Of a stretch of 38,473 nucleotides of DNA, positions 23,004 to 32,515 are shown one piece after another (within the stretch, counting starts at the first letter, position 1; the number at the start of each line of letters is the position of its first letter). The notes below the pieces were generated by a model. That model was not told the DNA's origin and ran no database searches. It was given only the letters and a program-made list of their open reading frames with translations. Source of the stretch: an uncultured Caulobacterales bacterium (GTDB lineage Bacteria; Pseudomonadota; Alphaproteobacteria; Caulobacterales; Caulobacteraceae); contig CAIMFV010000031.1 in NCBI GenBank assembly GCA_903840435.1, positions 1-38,473 on the forward strand. The letters are read 5' to 3'. The position numbers and the translations under genes are program-made.

Positions 23004-23018
23004 TTTAGGACTACCAGC

Positions 23019-24386
23019 GTGCCGCCCCTTAGCCTCGATGACACCACCGGCCGCCTCCCCGAGCGGATTCTCGCCGCCATGGAACGCGAGATTCGCCATG
23101 GACGGTGGAAGCCGGGGATGAAGTTGCCGCCCCAACGTCAGTTGGCCTTGAGCTTAAAGGTCAGCCTTGGCGCCGTAACCGCGGCCTACGCGCACGCCGA
23201 GGCGCGAGGGCTGGTGCGCGGCGAGGTTGGACGCGGAACCTTTGTCAGGGGGAGCGAGGACAGCGCCGAAACCCCTGGCCCCTTCGATCTGGCCCACAAT
23301 ATCGCGCCCACCAACATTGCCGGGCCGAGACTTTCTCAGGCCCTGCTGCGCTTGGCCCGACAGGATAGGCTTGCGGACAGCGCCGCCTATCCCGAACCGG
23401 CTGGCGCGCCCGGCCAAAGGCAGGCGGCCGCAGCTTGGATCGCACGGACGACACGCTTGCCCAACAGCGTGCAAGACCTTGCCGCGCGTCTGATTTGCGT
23501 CAATGGCGCCCAACAGGGCTGCGCCGTGGCGCTGGCGGCGGTTTTGCGGCCCGGGGAACGCCTGATCGTCGAAAGCCCGACCTTTACCGGCATCCGGGTG
23601 CTCGCCGCCCATATGGGCTACCCGCTGATCGGCCTTGCCCTGGACGCAGAAGGCGCCTCTCCGGAATCCTTAGAGGCGGCGGCGGCAACGGGTGCGCGCG
23701 TCGCCTATTTGCAACCCCTGCACAATCCCACCGGGCGGGTTATGGGACTGGCGCGCCGCCAAGCCCTGGTTGAGGTGGCGCGACGCCGCGACCTCTATCT
23801 GGTCGAGGACGATCTCTACGGCGTCTATGCCAACGCGCTTGCGCTTCCCCCCTTGGCCGCGCTCGCCCCGGAGCGGGTCTTCTATGTCGGCGGTCTGTCA
23901 AAGAGCCTCGCACCCGGCCTAAGGTTCGGCTATTGCCTTCCGCCAGATGAAGACCGGTTCCGGCAAGGCGTGCTCACCGCTTTGCGCGCCATTGCCTTTG
24001 GCCCGCCGGGCCTGAGTGGGCGCATTGCGCAAGACTGGCTGGAGAGCGGTACCGCCGACGAGATCTTGGCCGAGCATCTGGCAAGTTTCACCGAGCGCAC
24101 AGAGCTTGCGCTGAAATGGCTGGGCGCGCGGGTCGAGCGCCCCCGCCACCGTGCCGCCACCCAGGTCTGGGCGCCGATGAGCCAGTTGGACGCCGAACGG
24201 GTCGCCGCTCAGGCCGGTCGGCTGGGCGTCATGATCACCCCGCCGAGCCCAAGCCAGACGGGGGAGCGCACCAGCGGCTTGCGGCTTTGCCTCGGCGGCG
24301 TGGCCAGCCTTTCTGGGCTTGAAGAAGCGCTGCGGCGAACGGCTGCAGCATTTGCCGGGCGCGAGATTGGACTGGACGCGGTCTAG
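23019..24386 (+). CDS. MocR-type transcription factor (GntR wHTH plus aminotransferase domain)
   Basis: A 455-aa PLP-dependent regulator. The winged-helix GntR domain fills about 10-78 (RILAAMEREI, LPPQRQLALSLKVSLGAVTAAYAHAEARGLV). A class I aminotransferase-fold domain follows with NPTG (236-239), EDDLYG (263-268) and the PLP lysine Lys295 in GGLSKSLAPG. MocR proteins sense PLP or amino compounds and often control adjacent, divergently transcribed genes. Here those are an acetyltransferase and PhzF. GTG start at 23019 with AGGA eight bases upstream. A perfect palindrome lies just before the gene and probably mediates autoregulation. The ligand is unknown. Confidence 0.93.
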   Translation: MPPLSLDDTTGRLPERILAAMEREIRHGRWKPGMKLPPQRQLALSLKVSLGAVTAAYAHAEARGLVRGEVGRGTFVRGSEDSAETPGPFDLAHNIAPTNIAGPRLSQALLRLARQDRLADSAAYPEPAGAPGQRQAAAAWIARTTRLPNSVQDLAARLICVNGAQQGCAVALAAVLRPGERLIVESPTFTGIRVLAAHMGYPLIGLALDAEGASPESLEAAAATGARVAYLQPLHNPTGRVMGLARRQALVEVARRRDLYLVEDDLYGVYANALALPPLAALAPERVFYVGGLSKSLAPGLRFGYCLPPDEDRFRQGVLTALRAIAFGPPGLSGRIAQDWLESGTADEILAEHLASFTERTELALKWLGARVERPRHRAATQVWAPMSQLDAERVAAQAGRLGVMITPPSPSQTGERTSGLRLCLGGVASLSGLEEALRRTAAAFAGREIGLDAV

Positions 24387-24436
24387 ACAATTGGGCTTCA
24401 AAGAGAACCCTACCCGCCAGATCGAGGTTTTCCGTC

Positions 24437-25237
24437 ATGCTCACCAACAGCCTATTCAGCCTCGAAGGCCGCGTCGCCTTGGTCACCGGCGGCTCGCGCG
24501 GGATTGGTCGGATGATCGCCCAAGGGTTTTTGGAAATGGGGGCCAAGGTCTATATCTCGTCTCGGAAGGCCTCAGCCTGTCTTGAAACGGCAGAAGCACT
24601 TGCCCCTTACGGAACCTGCATCGCCCTGCCCGCCGATGTCTCGACCGTTGCGGGCGCCAAGGCCTTGGCGGAGGCCTATGGCGAACGCGAGCCGCATCTG
24701 GATATTTTAGTCAATAATGCTGGCGCTGCCTGGTTGGCCGAGTTCGACGCCTATCCCGAAAAAGGTTGGGACAAGGTGATGGACTTGAATTTGAAGGCGC
24801 CGTTCTTCCTCACCCAGGCGCTGGCCCCCGCCCTGCGCGCCGCCGCGTCCGAAGCCCGACCCGCCAAGGTCATTATAGTCGCGTCCGTCGATGGACAGTC
24901 GGTCAATCCACAAGAGACCTATGCCTATGGCGCCTCAAAGGCGGGCGTCATCATGCTGACCCGCCGAATGGCGCTCAGGCTTGCCAAGGACAATATTGTC
25001 GTTTCGGCCATCGCACCCGGCGCCTTCGCCTCGGAAATGAATATTGCTGCGCGTGACCAAGCTGACCGGCTGGGCCAGCAGATTCCCGCAGGTCGAATCG
25101 GACGCGACTCCGACATGGCCGGAACCGCCATCTTCCTCGCCAGTCGTGCAGGCGACTATGTGATGGGGGCGGTCGTCACGGTCGACGGCGGCGTGACCTT
25201 ACAAACCTTCTCCGCCTCCATGGCGGAAGAGGCCTAG
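24437..25237 (+). CDS. SDR oxidoreductase, RhlG/FabG-like
   Basis: A 266-aa classical short-chain dehydrogenase. The cofactor loop TGGSRGIG (17-24), NNAG (93-96), catalytic Ser150 and the YGASK motif with Tyr164 and Lys168 are intact. A basic Arg in the loop and after strand 2 favours NADP(H). The opening (FSLEGRVALVTGGSRGIGRMIAQGFLEMGAKVYI) and YAYGASKAG resemble RhlG-type 3-oxoacyl reductases, so beta-ketoacyl reduction is the best guess; other alcohols are possible. ATG 24437 with GAGG about 10 bases upstream. It follows the MocR gene after 50 bp on the same strand and might be in its transcript. Confidence 0.9.
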   Translation: MLTNSLFSLEGRVALVTGGSRGIGRMIAQGFLEMGAKVYISSRKASACLETAEALAPYGTCIALPADVSTVAGAKALAEAYGEREPHLDILVNNAGAAWLAEFDAYPEKGWDKVMDLNLKAPFFLTQALAPALRAAASEARPAKVIIVASVDGQSVNPQETYAYGASKAGVIMLTRRMALRLAKDNIVVSAIAPGAFASEMNIAARDQADRLGQQIPAGRIGRDSDMAGTAIFLASRAGDYVMGAVVTVDGGVTLQTFSASMAEEA

Positions 25238-25411
25238 TCAGGAGAGCCTAGCGGCTTTGCCAGCATCGAAACGCCTGCCGAGCATTGCTTGGCGGGACCG
25301 GATACTCTAGGACCTCCCTTTAACCCAAATGACGTCGAAGCGGTCCGTGCAGCGGGGTAAACCCTGGGCTGGCCTCTGCGACTGTGCGCGTCTGATCTTA
25401 GAGAGCCTGCA
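25238..25411. other. Leader region before carB, nothing recognised
   Basis: This 174-bp gap must hold the carB promoter unless transcription continues from the SDR. No riboswitch, attenuator or clear promoter box was found. carA is not adjacent. Confidence 0.35.
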
Positions 25412-28400
25412 ATGCCCAAACGCACTGACCTGAAATCGATCCTGATTATTGGCGCGGGACCGATCGTCATCGGCCAGGCCTGCGAATTTGATTATTCCGG
25501 CGTGCAAGCCTGTAAGGCGCTGCGGGCCGAAGGCTATCGGATCATTCTGGTCAACTCCAATCCGGCCACCATCATGACCGATCCGGAGGTCGCCGACGCC
25601 ACCTATATAGAACCGATCACACCGGAATTTGTCGCGCGCATCATCGAAAAGGAGCGGCCCGACGCCCTGCTGCCGACCATGGGCGGCCAAACGGCGCTCA
25701 ATTGCGCCCTGGCGCTCGAAAAGGACGGGGTCTTGGAGCGGTTTGGTGTCGAGATGATCGGCGCCAAGGCTGATGTGATTGAAAAGGCTGAAGACCGGCA
25801 AAAGTTCCGCGACGCCATGGACAAGATTGGCCTTGAGAGCCCGAAGTCTCAGGTGGCGCACAGTCTGGTCGATGCGCTCGAAGCCTTGGACAAGGTGGGC
25901 CTGCCCGCCATTATCCGCCCGTCCTTCACCCTGGCCGGAACCGGCGGCGGCATCGCCTATAATGTTGAAGAGTTTCGCGAAATCGTCGAACGCGGCCTCG
26001 ACGCATCGCCTGTCTCAGAGGTGTTGATCGAAGAAAGCGTTTTGGGTTGGAAAGAGTATGAGATGGAGGTTGTGCGCGACACAGCCGACAACTGCATCAT
26101 CATCTGCTCGATTGAAAATATTGATCCAATGGGCGTTCACACCGGCGATTCGATTACCGTGGCGCCCGCCCTCACCCTGACCGACAAGGAATATCAGTGG
26201 ATGCGCGCCGCCTCGATTGCGGTGCTGCGCGAGATCGGCGTGGAGACCGGCGGCTCCAATGTCCAGTTCGCGGTCAATCCGCGCGACGGGCGGCTGGTGG
26301 TGATCGAGATGAACCCGCGCGTCTCGAGATCGTCGGCCCTGGCCTCCAAGGCGACCGGCTTTCCCATCGCCAAGGTCGCGGCACGGTTGGCGGTTGGCTA
26401 CCGCCTCGATGAATTGATGAACGATATTACCGGCGCCACCCCCGCCAGCTTTGAGCCGTCCATCGACTATGTGGTGACCAAGATCCCGCGCTTTGCCTTC
26501 GAGAAATATCCTGGCGCGGAGCCGCTCCTGACCACCTCGATGAAGTCCGTAGGCGAGGTAATGGCCATCGGCCGCACCTTTAAGGAAAGCTGCCAAAAGG
26601 CGCTGCGTGGGCTTGAAACCGGCCTGAGCGGCTTTGACGAGATCGCCATTCCCGGCGCTGATGTCTCCGACCCTTCTGAGGTCAAGGCCGCTGTCTCGCG
26701 GGCGCTTAGCCTGCCGACACCGGATCGTTTGCGGGTCATTGCCGAGGCCTTCCGCAAGGGCTTGAGCGTTGACGAGATCGGCGCCGCCTGCGCCTACGAG
26801 CCCTGGTTCCTGCGCCAGATCGAAGAGATCGTCGCCGAAGAAGCCAAGATCACCCACCAAGGCCTGCCCACAACAGCGGCAGCCTTTCGCACGCTGAAGG
26901 CCATGGGCTTTTCCGACGTGCGGCTGGGCAAGCTCGCAGGGCTAACCGAACGCGCGGTGCGCGAGCGCCGCCGTGACCTGGGCGTTCGCCCGGTGTTCAA
27001 GCGCATCGACACCTGCGCCGCCGAATTCTTCGCCAAAACGCCATACATGTACTCGACCTATGAAACCGGCGTCTTGGGCGAGGCGCCCGAATGCGAGAGC
27101 AAGCCAAGTTCGGCCAAAAAGGCGGTGATCTTGGGCGGCGGCCCAAACCGGATCGGTCAAGGCATTGAGTTTGACTATTGTTGCTGCCACGCCGCCTTTG
27201 CCCTGGCTGAGATCGGCGTGGAGTCGATCATGGTCAATTGCAACCCAGAAACAGTCTCCACCGATTATGACACATCAGACCGGCTCTATTTCGAGCCCCT
27301 GACCGCTGAAGATGTGCTCGAATTGATCGCCACTGAGCGGCAATCAGGCGACCTCTTAGGCGTCATCGTGCAATTCGGCGGACAGACCCCGCTCAAACTC
27401 GCCCAAGCGCTGGAAGAGGAGGGCGTGCCCATTCTTGGCACCTCTCCCGATGCCATCGACCTTGCCGAAGATCGTGAGCGGTTTCAGCAGTTGCTGCACC
27501 AGATCGGCCTCGTCCAGCCGATCAACGCCATTGCGCGCTCGTCAGAGGAGGCGTTTAAGGCCGCCCACCAGGTCGGCTATCCGGTTGTTATCCGCCCCTC
27601 CTATGTCCTGGGCGGTCGGGCGATGGAAATCATCCGCGACGATGAGCAACTGAGCCGCTATGTCCGTGACGCCGTGCAGGTTTCGGGCACCTCTCCGGTC
27701 CTCATCGACCAATATTTGTCCCGCGCCACCGAAGTCGATGTCGACGCCATTTGCGATGGCCAGGATGTCTATGTGGCTGGCATTATGGAGCATATTGAAG
27801 AGGCGGGTGTTCATTCCGGCGATTCCGCCTGCTCCCTGCCGCCTTGGTCTTTAGACGCGGCGACGGTTGCGGAATTGACCCGTCAAACCAAAGCTTTGGC
27901 CCACGCCCTGCATGTGCGCGGCCTGATGAATGTCCAATTCGCCATCGAAGAACCGCACGGGCCGTCACCGCGCATTTTTGTGCTTGAGGTCAACCCGCGC
28001 GCCTCGCGGACCGTGCCCTTTGTGGCGAAAGCGATTGGCGCGCCGGTCGCCTCCATCGCTGCAAAGGTGATGGCAGGCGAAATGCTGGCGCAGTTTGAAC
28101 TCCCGGGCCCCTCGTCACGCCATGTCGCGGTAAAGGAAGCCGTCTTCCCCTTCGCCCGGTTTCCAGGCGTCGATACGGTGCTTGGCCCCGAAATGCGCTC
28201 AACCGGCGAGGTCATGGGTCTGGATTGGCGCCGTGACGATGAACCGATGAGCGCCGCTTTCGCCAGGGCCTTTGCCAAGAGCCAAATCGCGGGCGGAACG
28301 GCTGTGCCGCGTCAGGGTGCAGTCTTCGTCTCGGTCAAGGATGCCGACAAGCCGTTCAGTCTTGAGGCTGTCAAACTGTTGGCCGATCTCGGCTTTTCCG

Positions 28401-28708
28401 TCATCGCCACGGGCGGCACGGCGGATTTCCTCGAATCCAATGGTGTGCGGCTTGAGCGGGTGAAAAAGGTCATCGAGGGCCGACCCAATATTGTCGACAA
28501 GATGAAGAATGGCGAAGTCCAGCTGGTGTTCAACACCACCGAGGGGCGCCAATCCCTGCAAGATAGCTTCTCGATACGCCGCTCGGCCTTGATGATGAAA
28601 ATTCCCTATTACACCACCACGGCCGGTGCGCTGGCCGCCGCGCAAGCCATTGCCGCGGTTCTGGGCGGGCCCTTAGAGGTCAGACCCTTGCAAAGCTACG
28701 CAGGCTAA
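25412..28708 (+). CDS. carB: Carbamoyl-phosphate synthase large subunit
   Basis: Makes carbamoyl phosphate from bicarbonate, ammonia and two ATP, feeding arginine and pyrimidine synthesis. The 1098-aa chain is full length. It has the two homologous ATP-grasp halves: [30 protein letters not shown] at the start, and the second half from [21 protein letters not shown] (about 570). The metal-binding [18 protein letters not shown] block and its second-half counterpart [18 protein letters not shown] are both intact. The C-terminal MGS-like regulatory domain (about 960-1098, ending [24 protein letters not shown]) is present. ATG at 25412. The small subunit gene carA is not in this window, so the two subunits are encoded apart. 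Confidence 0.98.
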   Translation: MPKRTDLKSILIIGAGPIVIGQACEFDYSGVQACKALRAEGYRIILVNSNPATIMTDPEVADATYIEPITPEFVARIIEKERPDALLPTMGGQTALNCALALEKDGVLERFGVEMIGAKADVIEKAEDRQKFRDAMDKIGLESPKSQVAHSLVDALEALDKVGLPAIIRPSFTLAGTGGGIAYNVEEFREIVERGLDASPVSEVLIEESVLGWKEYEMEVVRDTADNCIIICSIENIDPMGVHTGDSITVAPALTLTDKEYQWMRAASIAVLREIGVETGGSNVQFAVNPRDGRLVVIEMNPRVSRSSALASKATGFPIAKVAARLAVGYRLDELMNDITGATPASFEPSIDYVVTKIPRFAFEKYPGAEPLLTTSMKSVGEVMAIGRTFKESCQKALRGLETGLSGFDEIAIPGADVSDPSEVKAAVSRALSLPTPDRLRVIAEAFRKGLSVDEIGAACAYEPWFLRQIEEIVAEEAKITHQGLPTTAAAFRTLKAMGFSDVRLGKLAGLTERAVRERRRDLGVRPVFKRIDTCAAEFFAKTPYMYSTYETGVLGEAPECESKPSSAKKAVILGGGPNRIGQGIEFDYCCCHAAFALAEIGVESIMVNCNPETVSTDYDTSDRLYFEPLTAEDVLELIATERQSGDLLGVIVQFGGQTPLKLAQALEEEGVPILGTSPDAIDLAEDRERFQQLLHQIGLVQPINAIARSSEEAFKAAHQVGYPVVIRPSYVLGGRAMEIIRDDEQLSRYVRDAVQVSGTSPVLIDQYLSRATEVDVDAICDGQDVYVAGIMEHIEEAGVHSGDSACSLPPWSLDAATVAELTRQTKALAHALHVRGLMNVQFAIEEPHGPSPRIFVLEVNPRASRTVPFVAKAIGAPVASIAAKVMAGEMLAQFELPGPSSRHVAVKEAVFPFARFPGVDTVLGPEMRSTGEVMGLDWRRDDEPMSAAFARAFAKSQIAGGTAVPRQGAVFVSVKDADKPFSLEAVKLLADLGFSVIATGGTADFLESNGVRLERVKKVIEGRPNIVDKMKNGEVQLVFNTTEGRQSLQDSFSIRRSALMMKIPYYTTTAGALAAAQAIAAVLGGPLEVRPLQSYAG

Positions 28709-28713
28709 AGATC

Positions 28714-28817
28714 TAGAGCGCTTTTCGATCAGATTGCATCAGATCGGCGCTCTATCGTTTTGAGTTTTCGCCTTTCTTTTCCGCCAACCGGTGTCCACTT
28801 GGTCGGGAAAGGCTCTA
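28714..28817. repeat. Interspersed alphaproteobacterial palindromic repeat
   Basis: TAGAGCGC (28714-28721) and GCGCTCTA (28747-28754) form the outer stem of an imperfect hairpin with GATCAGATTGCATCAGATC inside. About 20 bases later a second block, CCAACCGGTGTCCACTTGG followed by TCGGGAAAGGCTCTAG, resembles the common alphaproteobacterial intergenic repeat that carries CCGGT..CCACTT..TCGGGAAA. It may also act as the carB transcription end. Confidence 0.55.
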
Positions 28818-29009
28818 GTTCCGACATGGCGCGGAGTTTGCAGGGGCGCGTGACGAGCTTAAGTCACGCCCCCGGGGTTCCATGCGCCAGTCCCTTTCCA
28901 CCAAACCGCCGCTAGCACTTCGGCTGTTTGACGTGTTTTTAGCCGCAATGGTGTTTGCCACCCTGTCCTAAGCGGGATAGCTGCGTCGCATCCCACAGCC
29001 GAAACGGCA
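28818..29009. other. Intergenic stretch, nothing recognised
   Basis: No reading frame, RNA gene or repeat was recognised between the palindromic repeat and the small membrane gene. Confidence 0.35.
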
Positions 29010-29411
29010 TTAGTCGCCGCGCGCCGAGGCCAAGGAAACAATAAAGCCTGCCAGGACGTCGAGCAAAACCATGGCCGTGATCATGAAAAAGGCACTTGTT
29101 GCGCAGGCGCCCTTGAGCAAAAACTCAACCAGACAGGCAATGAACAACAACATTGAGAGACTATGATTGATAATGGCGACGCGACCGGAGTGGGTTGCCC
29201 GCAAAAGCTCTATAAAAAGTATAATGAGAGACGAAAAGACAAATAGGTCAGCCGTATGAACGGCCCATTCGACCCGACTGGCCATGGTCACTTTGAACAG
29301 AACCTGTTCCATTTTGGGCTGCGCGTCAGCGCTTAAGCCGCCCGCAAAGATCAGCGCGAAAAGATTATAGGCCAGGACCGGAAAAATCAGGAGCGGGATG
29401 GCTGCAATCAT
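29010..29411 (-). CDS. Hypothetical four-pass membrane protein, 133 aa
   Basis: Four hydrophobic segments spaced evenly: MIAAIPLLIFPVLAYNLFALIFAGG, then TADLFVFSSLIILFIELL, INHSLSMLLFIACLVEFLL and SAFFMITAMVLLDVLAGFIV. The order suggests a small bundle protein of unknown role; no family is recognised. The start is placed at ATG 29411 because GGGGGAGAG stands directly upstream; a longer frame to 29480 exists but lacks such a site. It ends SLASARGD. Codon use is somewhat AT-richer than neighbours. It is upstream-flanked by the small-RNA locus on the same strand, separated by its terminator. Confidence 0.68.
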   Translation of the reverse strand: MIAAIPLLIFPVLAYNLFALIFAGGLSADAQPKMEQVLFKVTMASRVEWAVHTADLFVFSSLIILFIELLRATHSGRVAIINHSLSMLLFIACLVEFLLKGACATSAFFMITAMVLLDVLAGFIVSLASARGD

Positions 29412-29524
29412 CTCTCCCCCTTGTTTGGCGCGCATTTGCCCAACTGAACTCAACGCAGGAAGTGGGCTAATTCGCCCCATTAGGCAAGAATGGCCGAGGG
29501 GCGCGAGAAGGCCAGCCTTTCGGG

Positions 29525-29551
29525 CAAAAAAAACGGCGCCCGAAGGCGCCG
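29525..29551 (-). terminator. Strong rho-independent terminator, minus strand
   Basis: On the minus strand CGGCGCC, a TTCG loop and GGCGCCG form a seven-pair GC stem (29534-29551), followed at once by eight T residues. It ends a minus-strand transcript coming from above 29552, where no normal-size gene is found. Confidence 0.85.
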
Positions 29552-29640
29552 CAGTTCATAGGGAGGAAACGCCCAGGAAGGGCAACAGCATCAGAGACGC
29601 CGTACTCAATCGTTTTACGCTGCGGTGCAGCATAAAGCAA
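29534..29640 (-). ncRNA. Candidate small RNA (or tiny ORF) ended by a strong terminator
   Basis: The minus strand just upstream of the terminator has no ordinary gene but carries a C-rich, unpaired TTTCCTCCC (29561-29569), which is complementary to Shine-Dalgarno sequences, as in several alphaproteobacterial small RNAs. A 25-codon frame starting ATGCTGCAC (29633) and ending at TGA (29556) overlaps it; I cannot tell whether the product is RNA or peptide. The 5' end is unknown. A CTGC-GGT-GCAG motif and two 13-bp direct repeats lie just upstream and look like a regulated promoter. Confidence 0.5.
29620..29630. promoter_or_regulatory. PhaR-like operator motif
   Basis: CTGC-GGT-GCAG matches the CTGC-N3-4-GCAG consensus described for PhaR of Paracoccus, which represses phasin genes. 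Eleven bases are few, and no phasin is encoded here, so this is only a possible site. Confidence 0.4.
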
Positions 29641-29647
29641 GACGAAT

Positions 29648-29682
29648 TTCCGAGGTGCGGCAAAAATTTTTCCAAGGTGCGG
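29648..29682. repeat. Pair of 13-bp direct repeats 22 bp apart
   Basis: TTCCGAGGTGCGG (29648-29660) and TTCCAAGGTGCGG (29670-29682) differ at one base, with starts 22 bp apart, about two helical turns. They bracket AAAAATTTTT and lie upstream of the candidate small-RNA gene. This spacing is typical of a tandem binding site for a dimeric regulator. Confidence 0.55.
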
Positions 29683-29932
29683 TTTGGCGATACTGTCGGC
29701 AGCCCCCAAACGGTTGGAAATGCGAAAAAACCGCCCACGCGCCTTGTGGTTAATGAGGCGCGACCCCGCTATATCTAGTAGGGAACAAAATCCGAATCGG
29801 CGGCGTTCACTGATTCGGTCACGATTCGTTGCGCTGACGTTCCAAAAATTAACTATAATCGTTCATTCAATGGCTTGAGGCGATTTTGCCAAGGGTCTTG
29901 AACCTGTCGCAAACCCACACCAAGCTCTATCC

Positions 29933-32515
29933 ATGTCTGATCGAAGCGCTGGACAAACCCCGTCTCGCCTGATCGCCGTCGTGGGTCCGACCAATACGGG
30001 CAAGACCCATTACGCGGTGGAGCGTATGTTGGGCCATGCCTCTGGCATGATCGGGCTGCCCTTGAGATTGTTGGCGCGCGAGGTCTATGACCGAATTGTC
30101 CGCCTGCGCGGAGCGAGGTCCGTCGCCCTGATCACGGGTGAAGAAAAAATCTTACCCCCGCGCGCGGTCTATTTCGTCTGCACTGTCGAAGCCATGCCCT
30201 TGAGCCGCGAGGTTGAGTTTCTTGCGGTCGATGAGATCCAATTGATGGCCGATCCTGAGCGCGGCCATATCTTCACTCAACGCTTGCTGCATGCGCGAGG
30301 CCGGTTTGAAACCCTCTTCCTCGGCTCGGCCATCGCAGCCCCCCTGATCAGACGACTTTTGCCAGAGGCGGAATTTATCCATCGCGAGCGATTTTCAGCT
30401 CTTCGCTATGATGGCTCAAAGAAATTGACCCGACTGCCGCGCCGTTCGGCGGTCGTCGCCTTCTCCGCCGACCGTGTCTATGCCATTGCCGAATTGATCC
30501 GCCGCCAGCGCGGCGGCGCCGCTGTGGTCATGGGCTCGCTCTCTCCCCGAACCCGCAATGCGCAAGTGGCGCTTTACCAATCTGGCGAGGTCGATTTTCT
30601 CGTGGCCACCGATGCCATCGGCATGGGCCTGAATATGGATGTCGACCACGTCGCCTTTGCCGGGCTACGCAAGTTCGACGGCAAGCGAACGCGGTGGTTG
30701 GCGCCACAGGAAATCGGCCAAATTGCTGGGCGGGCTGGGCGCTATCGCAAGGATGGAACCTTTGGTGTCACAGGCGAGGCTGAGGAGATCGATCCCGACC
30801 TTGTCGAAGCTGTCGAGAGCCACACCTACGAACCCTTGATCGCTGCCGAATGGCGCAGTGCCGCACTCGATTTCGCCAACCTGAACGACTTGCTGCGCTC
30901 CCTGGCCACACCGCCGCTGCGGGAAGGTTTGAAGCTTGCCCCCGAAAGCCTTGACGAGACCGTCCTGCGCGCCCTGAGCCGCGATGAGGACATCACCCGC
31001 AAGGTGCGCGACCGGTCGGCCTTGCTGGCCCTGTGGGACGCCTGTCAGACGCCGGATTTTCGTAAAACTACCCTCGACGAGCATCTACATCTTGTCCGGC
31101 TGATCTTTCGTCACCTGACCGACCGCTCCCGCCGCCTGCCCGCTGATTGGATGGCCGAGCAATTGAAAGCGCTCGATCGGACCGATGGCGAGATCGATGC
31201 ACTGGCCCAGCGCCTATCAGGCGTGCGCACCCTCGCCTATGCCGCCAATAGGCCGAACTGGCTCGCAGACCCGGCCCACTGGCAGGGCCGATGCCGCACG
31301 CTGGAAGATCGGTTGTCTGACACCTTGCATGAAAAGCTGATGCAGCGGTTTATCGACCGTCGCACCAGCGCCCTGATGCGCGGTTTGGCCAGCCGCGAGG
31401 ATCTGTCTGCCGGCCTTGCCGCGGATGGGCAGGTGACGGTTGAAGGCCATCTCGTCGGCCGTCTTGAAGGGTTGCGCTTCGAGGGAGAAACGGCCGGCTC
31501 TGCCCTGGAAGACAAGGCCTTGCGCCAAGCCGCGCAGCGGGCTGTCGGGCCTGAGATTGCCCGCAGACTGGGAAAACTGGCCGCCGAACCCGGCGACGCC
31601 TTTGGCGTGTCCCCCGATGGCCAAATCTTCTGGCGCGGCGAATTGGCGGCCCAGGTCATCGGCGGCGACCCCTTCCGCCCCAAGGTGCGCCTGTTCGGCG
31701 AGTTTGGGCCAGCCCATGCGCGCGAGCGGGCTAAGCGCCGCTTAGAAGCCTTTATCGCCAAGGAGGCAGGCGCACGGCTTAGCGTTTTGCGTAGCCTCGA
31801 TGAGGCCATTACCCACGGACGCCTGGCTGGCTTGGCACGTGGGCTGGCCTTTCGCATGCTTGAGGGCGGCGGGGTGTTGCCCCGCGCCATGGCGGGGGCC
31901 GAGATCGCCGCACTCAGCCCATCGGAACGCCGCGCCCTCAAAGCGCTGGGCGTCAAATTCGGCGCCTTCTGTCTGTTCGCGCCCGCCCTGCTGGCAGACG
32001 ATGCGCTCAGGTTTCACGCGATGTTTTCGGAGGCGAAGAGCCTCGCCCTAGACCCGTCTGGACTAACCCGGCTTAGCGAGCCCGTTCCGAGCGCCCTCGC
32101 ACTTGGCCGTCGCGGACTGATGGCGGTCAGCGGCCTTGCTGTCGCGGTAGTCCAATTGGAGCGCCTCGATCAGCTATTGCGCGCCGAGGGCGCCGACGGC
32201 CCCGTTGTGACCATCTCCCCCAAACTCGCCAGTGACCTTGGCTGGACGGAGGTTCAACTGGTCCTGATCCTCAAGGGTTTAGGCTTTCGCCCGCGCGAAA
32301 AGGTGGTGTTTGGCGCCCCAAGCCAATGGCGACGGCCGCGCACAGCGACCGCGAAAGCCTTGCAGAACACCGCGCGCGCCCACGGCCCCACACCTCCTCC
32401 GGCGGCCTCACCGTTTGCGGCACTCGCCGCCCTGCAGCCCTTGCCAGAAGCGCCACGCCGAACCGCGCGGCCACGGCGTCAAAGGCGCCGCGCCCGCCCA
32501 GCAGGTGCGGGATGA
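29933..32515 (+). CDS. SUV3-type DEAD/DEAH-box RNA helicase
   Basis: An 860-aa superfamily 2 helicase. Walker A GPTNTGKTH (18-26), DEIQ box (100-103), and in the second domain GMGLNMDVDHVAF and QIAGRAGRY (motif VI) are all present. This layout matches mitochondrial SUV3 and its alphaproteobacterial relatives, which unwind RNA for degradation. The bacterial form has an extended C-terminus, here ending in a long basic low-complexity tail rich in Arg, Ala and Pro. The 3' end overlaps the S4 gene by ATGA. ATG start at 29933. In many alphaproteobacteria this gene heads a conserved cluster with S4 protein, fdxA and carD. Confidence 0.92.
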   Translation: MSDRSAGQTPSRLIAVVGPTNTGKTHYAVERMLGHASGMIGLPLRLLAREVYDRIVRLRGARSVALITGEEKILPPRAVYFVCTVEAMPLSREVEFLAVDEIQLMADPERGHIFTQRLLHARGRFETLFLGSAIAAPLIRRLLPEAEFIHRERFSALRYDGSKKLTRLPRRSAVVAFSADRVYAIAELIRRQRGGAAVVMGSLSPRTRNAQVALYQSGEVDFLVATDAIGMGLNMDVDHVAFAGLRKFDGKRTRWLAPQEIGQIAGRAGRYRKDGTFGVTGEAEEIDPDLVEAVESHTYEPLIAAEWRSAALDFANLNDLLRSLATPPLREGLKLAPESLDETVLRALSRDEDITRKVRDRSALLALWDACQTPDFRKTTLDEHLHLVRLIFRHLTDRSRRLPADWMAEQLKALDRTDGEIDALAQRLSGVRTLAYAANRPNWLADPAHWQGRCRTLEDRLSDTLHEKLMQRFIDRRTSALMRGLASREDLSAGLAADGQVTVEGHLVGRLEGLRFEGETAGSALEDKALRQAAQRAVGPEIARRLGKLAAEPGDAFGVSPDGQIFWRGELAAQVIGGDPFRPKVRLFGEFGPAHARERAKRRLEAFIAKEAGARLSVLRSLDEAITHGRLAGLARGLAFRMLEGGGVLPRAMAGAEIAALSPSERRALKALGVKFGAFCLFAPALLADDALRFHAMFSEAKSLALDPSGLTRLSEPVPSALALGRRGLMAVSGLAVAVVQLERLDQLLRAEGADGPVVTISPKLASDLGWTEVQLVLILKGLGFRPREKVVFGAPSQWRRPRTATAKALQNTARAHGPTPPPAASPFAALAALQPLPEAPRRTARPRRQRRRARPAGAG

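Noticed and set aside
25307-28645. Long minus-strand frames opposite carB
   Set aside because: Shadows of the intact carB gene, with no conserved motifs.
29412-29480. N-terminal extension of the small membrane protein
   Set aside because: A strong GGGGGAGAG site stands before ATG 29411 and none before the upstream start.
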